From Polytrichum commune (lineage: Eukaryota; Streptophyta; Polytrichopsida; Polytrichales; Polytrichaceae): DNA of 60,000 nt. Positions 56,649 through 60,000 of this stretch are shown in pieces. A program made the translations under genes and the position numbers. Location: NCBI GenBank assembly GCA_950295325.1, contig OX485805.1, forward strand, positions 55,144,758-55,204,757, read 5' to 3'. The notes below the pieces were generated by a model. The model was not told the DNA's origin, did no database searches, and worked only from the letters and a program-made list of their open reading frames with translations. How positions within the stretch are numbered: the first letter of the stretch is position 1; each line of letters starts with the position of its first letter.

Positions 56649-59600
56649 TTACATCAGATCCAAATCACTGTGATCACGTGATGATGAAGACATTCTAGAA
56701 TCACTAATATATGCATCAGAGGAGGCCTGACCATCTGATTCTAAAGCTTCTATATCCAAAAACTCTAAAACTCTTCCTGGATGATATTTAGATGTAAAAG
56801 TCTGATAAGAACCTCCAGCTAGTTGATTAGCAATAACATTTGCATATGTAGGAAGTTGCCAAGACTTTGGAGGGCTGGGATAGAATTTAGGGTCACAAAA
56901 AAAAGGCCGGTGAATAGGATAGCTCAGTTTATCGCATCTGCAAATGCCAATGGTACCATGTTCATAACTCAACTTTAGAAGAAATGACAGCAAAAAAATA
57001 ACACTGGTAAGAGAATTTGTGGACCATACTCACTTAGCAAACCGAGATCTCTTCACAATCCTCTCAACGGGAATATCTTCACCCTCAGGATCCTCTACAC
57101 TGGTGACACGGTCTTCAAGAGTGACTTCAGAGGCTGCTCTAGAGATAATCAATGGAGCAAGTACGGCCTCAAAAATATCTACATCAGCCTCTAATGCCGC
57201 AATGTGACGGTGCACATTGCGGCATGCATGAATGGAAGATCCTGCAAATAAAGAAGTTGGAAAAACTTAGTACAAAAACCACTATGAATTTTGTAGAACA
57301 AAACAATATTAACAATTAACCAACTGAAATGCAAGATTACAAAGACATACCGGTCGCTGCCGTGCAGTCTAGAATAATATCCCATGGGGAGCTACATGCT
57401 TCAATTAGCATTTGCATTAGAAGCACGGACTTTTCACGAGGCCCTCGCCATGGTGTGGATCCATTAGTTAGCTGGTCCTCACGAGAGACCAAGTTCTGGA
57501 GAATGTCATCCCGTGCAACATCCACCCCATAAGGATCCAATTCAGGGACATGGCGAAATGAAAACTTCGATGCAGGTGACCCCGGCACGCTCCTGACCGC
57601 CAATGAAATACCGAACCTCATGGTCTATAATGTACCAGACATAAAGATCAATATTACTTTACAAAATGAACAACAGAACTGCGTGAGTATAATAGTTAGG
57701 TGGGTCTACACTCAGAACTACCTCAAGGATGAAATTGAAACTGAATGCGGTGATCAGAAAGAAGACTTAAGCTTTATCTTACAGTTGATGCTGGATTTAT
57801 TGGAGATGTAAGATGAAGGCGGTTCATTCCCCACCACTCTTTCCGAATTGCAAAACCATACGATTTGCAATATCCAAGAATATTGGACTTCGTACTCATG
57901 CGAAAAGGGTGAAACAAAATAATTGCCCCGTCGTCGTGCAGATGTTCGTCGGCAAAGTCAAAGAGTGGTTGTAACCACTCTTTCGATTCTTGATTCCAAG
58001 CGGGAATGGACGACGGTGGGTTTGATATGCCAGGAACAGGAAGACCTTCCGGTATATCTGCAAGAATCAAGTCCAAACAGGGATGGTCATCCGGAGAACC
58101 CTTGTAGTGCCGGGTTTTGTCTTTTGAGTGCTGCACAATCAAATGACAACCAGGTTTGGTGTTAAAATAATCCTCCTTGCTTTGTACATTGCCTAGTACT
58201 AGCCCTTATATCAAACATATCTATACTCATTACTAACCTTATATAATACACAAATCTAACCTCTTATCAGGTTACACTTGTTACCCACATATCTAACCAC
58301 AGATCAAAGTACCTTTATGACACCCATATTCAACCTCATATCAGATTGACCTTATAACATGCGAATATAACCTCACATCAGATTGTACTTATAACACACA
58401 TATCTAACCTCATATCACACACATATCTAACCCGATATCAGATAACAGATATAGCCCAGATATCTTATCTCCCATCAGATTACAGTAATATCACCCATAT
58501 TCAACCCCAGTTCAGATAGACCTTACAAACACATATATCTAACCTTAGATCAGATTACACTTCTAACAAACATTTCTAACATCATATCAGAGTACACTTA
58601 TAACAAGCATATCTAGATATCAATATCTACTATGATTGTAGGTAGTAGAGTTTGAATACCAGAAAATGTGTCTCGGGACCGAGACACTCAAACTCGGCCC
58701 TGGAAAATCAGAAATGTCTAAGCTTAAATCAGATTACCCTTATACCCACAATTGCAAACTAACCTCACATCAGTTTGACCTTAATACTAGCATATCTAGA
58801 CCTCACATCAGATTGCACTTGTAACCCACATATCTAACCTCACATCAGTTTGACCTTAATACTAGCATATCTAGACCTCACATCAAATTTCACTTCAAAC
58901 ACACATGTGTAGTCTCATATCAGAGTACCCTTATACCAAGTAAATCTAGATTTCAATATCAAATATCATTGTAGGGTTTACAGTTTGAATACCAGAAAAT
59001 GTGTCTCGGGACCGAGACACTCAAACTCGGCCCTGGAAAATCAGAAATTTCTAAACTTGCCTCATATTACCCCAATACCCAAAATTGCAAACTAACCTCA
59101 TATCAGATTGCACTTGTAACCCACATATCTAACCTCACATCAGTTTGACCTTAATACTTGCATATCTAGACCTCACATCATATTTCAGAGAAGGTAGAAT
59201 TCAGAGAGGGCGGGGATTTCACTTAAACAGTGTTCCGACTAAAAAAGTTCAAAAATTAACATGACACCTCACCATTCATATTTCAACTCCTAATTTCCAC
59301 AAACAAAATGATATAACAAAACAAATGGCCGATTGCAAGCACAAAACAAATTGCCGAGTCCATTGAGGGCTCAGCTCGCACTCCACATGGTGTTTGGGTC
59401 CCGCATAAACTATACCCTACCAGCCTTACTCGTCAGATCCATGATTCGGTCCCGAAAAAAATTATGGCCGATTACTGAAATATGAAAAGTAGTACCTACT
59501 GAATGTTCAATGTGGACCACATTGAAATGCATAAATTTAAATGCAAACATGTTATGACAAAATTAAGGAAGAGCAGTACCTTGAGCATGAATCTTTTCAA

Positions 59601-60000
59601 CTCGTTGTAGGAAGGGGTGAATTCCTCCGTGTCACCGCCAAGAACGTCCTCCATTGAGGCGTTGAGAATGAGTTCTTGAATATGGATATCGAGCTCCTCC
59701 CCCGATGTCAAAATAGGAATTTGACTCAACTGCTCATGGGAGGAATCGCGTTTTGTTCCTCTAGAAAATGTTGGAGCATGAGAACCAGATTCATAGGTTG
59801 GACTTGGAGCAACGGGACTCTTACCTTCTAGCTCAGAATGGCGGTTCATCTTCTTTTTCCCCTTCATGGTAGTCTTCTCCAATGATTTTTGAAGTTTTTC
59901 CATCTCTTTCTGTGCGGCTTTCTCCTCTGCTTCCTTTACTCTAAGTGCCTTCTTCCTATCCTCTTCTAGACGTCGGGATAGGGCCTTTGCCCTCTCATGC
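56649..60000 (-). CDS. Beta-class DNA amino-methyltransferase-like gene, open at window end
   Basis: Exons on minus: >60000-59580, 58130-57783, 57624-57351, 57241-57034 and 56937-56649. All have GT-AG borders and phases join to the stop. Exon 1 is a charged coiled coil (KALSRRLEEDRKKALRVKE) followed by a Ser-rich linker. Exon 2 carries motif-IV-like LDLILADIPEG, LHDDGAIILF and the WWGMN strand. Exons 3-4 join to motif I, ILDCTAATGSSIHACR, then AALEADVDIFEAV. Order IV then I fits beta-class N4-cytosine/N6-adenine methylases. DPPY is replaced by DIPE and FxGxG by TAATG, so activity is doubtful. The C-terminal exon ends in an acidic Ser-rich tail after RVLEFLDIEAL, shared with the 23.7-kb copy. 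There are no stops in the resolved exons, so this copy may be expressed. Confidence 0.7.
58230..59180. repeat. Tandem repeats of about 35 bp in the methyltransferase-like intron
   Basis: Variants of CACATATCTAACCTCA(C/T)ATCAG followed by (A/T)TTG-AC-TTATAAC recur about every 35 bases. A larger block (about 58640-58740) containing TTTGAATACCAGAAAATG and TCGGCCCTGGAAAATCAG is duplicated 333 bases later. The whole array lies in the 1449-base intron between exons 1 and 2. Confidence 0.85.
58668..59020. repeat. Two copies of a 20-bp perfect palindrome
   Basis: GTGTCTCGGGACCGAGACAC has 9-base arms and a GA centre. It occurs at 58668-58687 and 59001-59020, each followed by TCAAACTCGGCCCTGG. It is unrelated to the ACGAACG palindrome. 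Confidence 0.9.

Overview
This is a eukaryotic nuclear window, most likely from a streptophyte plant (land plant or charophyte alga). The evidence is spliceosomal introns with GT-AG borders, an AP2/ERF-type DNA-binding domain, TTTAGGG-type telomere-like repeats, Ty1-copia and LTR remnants, and a generally AT-rich background with decayed transposons. I cannot name the species. There is no bacterial-style operon, rRNA or CRISPR array, and I saw no tRNA.

Layout. 1-11.5 kb is repeat-rich intergenic DNA: degenerate minisatellites, a dead Ty1-copia gag, a foldback element and an LTR fragment. 11.5-15.2 kb holds the best gene, a four-exon AP2-domain protein of about 772 residues with a poly-glycine linker and an unrecognised C-terminal part. 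15.5-23.7 kb is mostly empty apart from a 3.0-kb LTR-like element with TSD-like flanks. 23.7-31.6 kb (minus strand) is a cluster of decayed transposon-like genes: a beta-class DNA amino-methyltransferase-like gene, an unknown two-exon gene and a DUF7869-type transposase-like gene carrying a 1.6-kb solo LTR in an intron. 31.9-34.1 kb holds two solo LTRs of one family in opposite orientation, each with its own perfect 5-bp target duplication. One of them splits an ORF.

The most unusual region is 33-47 kb, with an outlier group at 7 kb. About 30 copies of a short palindrome, ACGAACG-NN-CGTTCGT, are scattered through intergenic DNA, introns and even reading frames. They surround two genes: one for a protein with a DGQH (ParB/DGQHR-like) motif (38.5-40.6 kb), and one for another methyltransferase-like protein (44.3-46.5 kb). 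One intron in each of these apparently unrelated genes has the same build: a palindrome near the donor, a palindrome near the acceptor, then CTGACACATTTG. This looks like introner-type spread or a shared regulatory RNA structure.

47.0-48.5 kb is an FCP1/NLI-type HAD phosphatase-like gene whose intron carries an array of co-varying hairpins. 48.7-49.7 kb is an unknown proline-rich gene. 50.7-55.0 kb (minus) is a 5'-truncated LINE with RT, RNase H, a zinc knuckle and a possible PD-(D/E)XK-like C-terminus. 56.6-60 kb (minus) holds an intact paralogue of the 24-kb methyltransferase-like gene with the same exon order. It runs off the window end.

The window therefore holds three methyltransferase-like genes, a ParB/DGQH-like gene and a family of dimer-site-like palindromes. 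Whether these form one system is inference. Much of the window is decaying, with many in-frame stops and homopolymer frameshifts.
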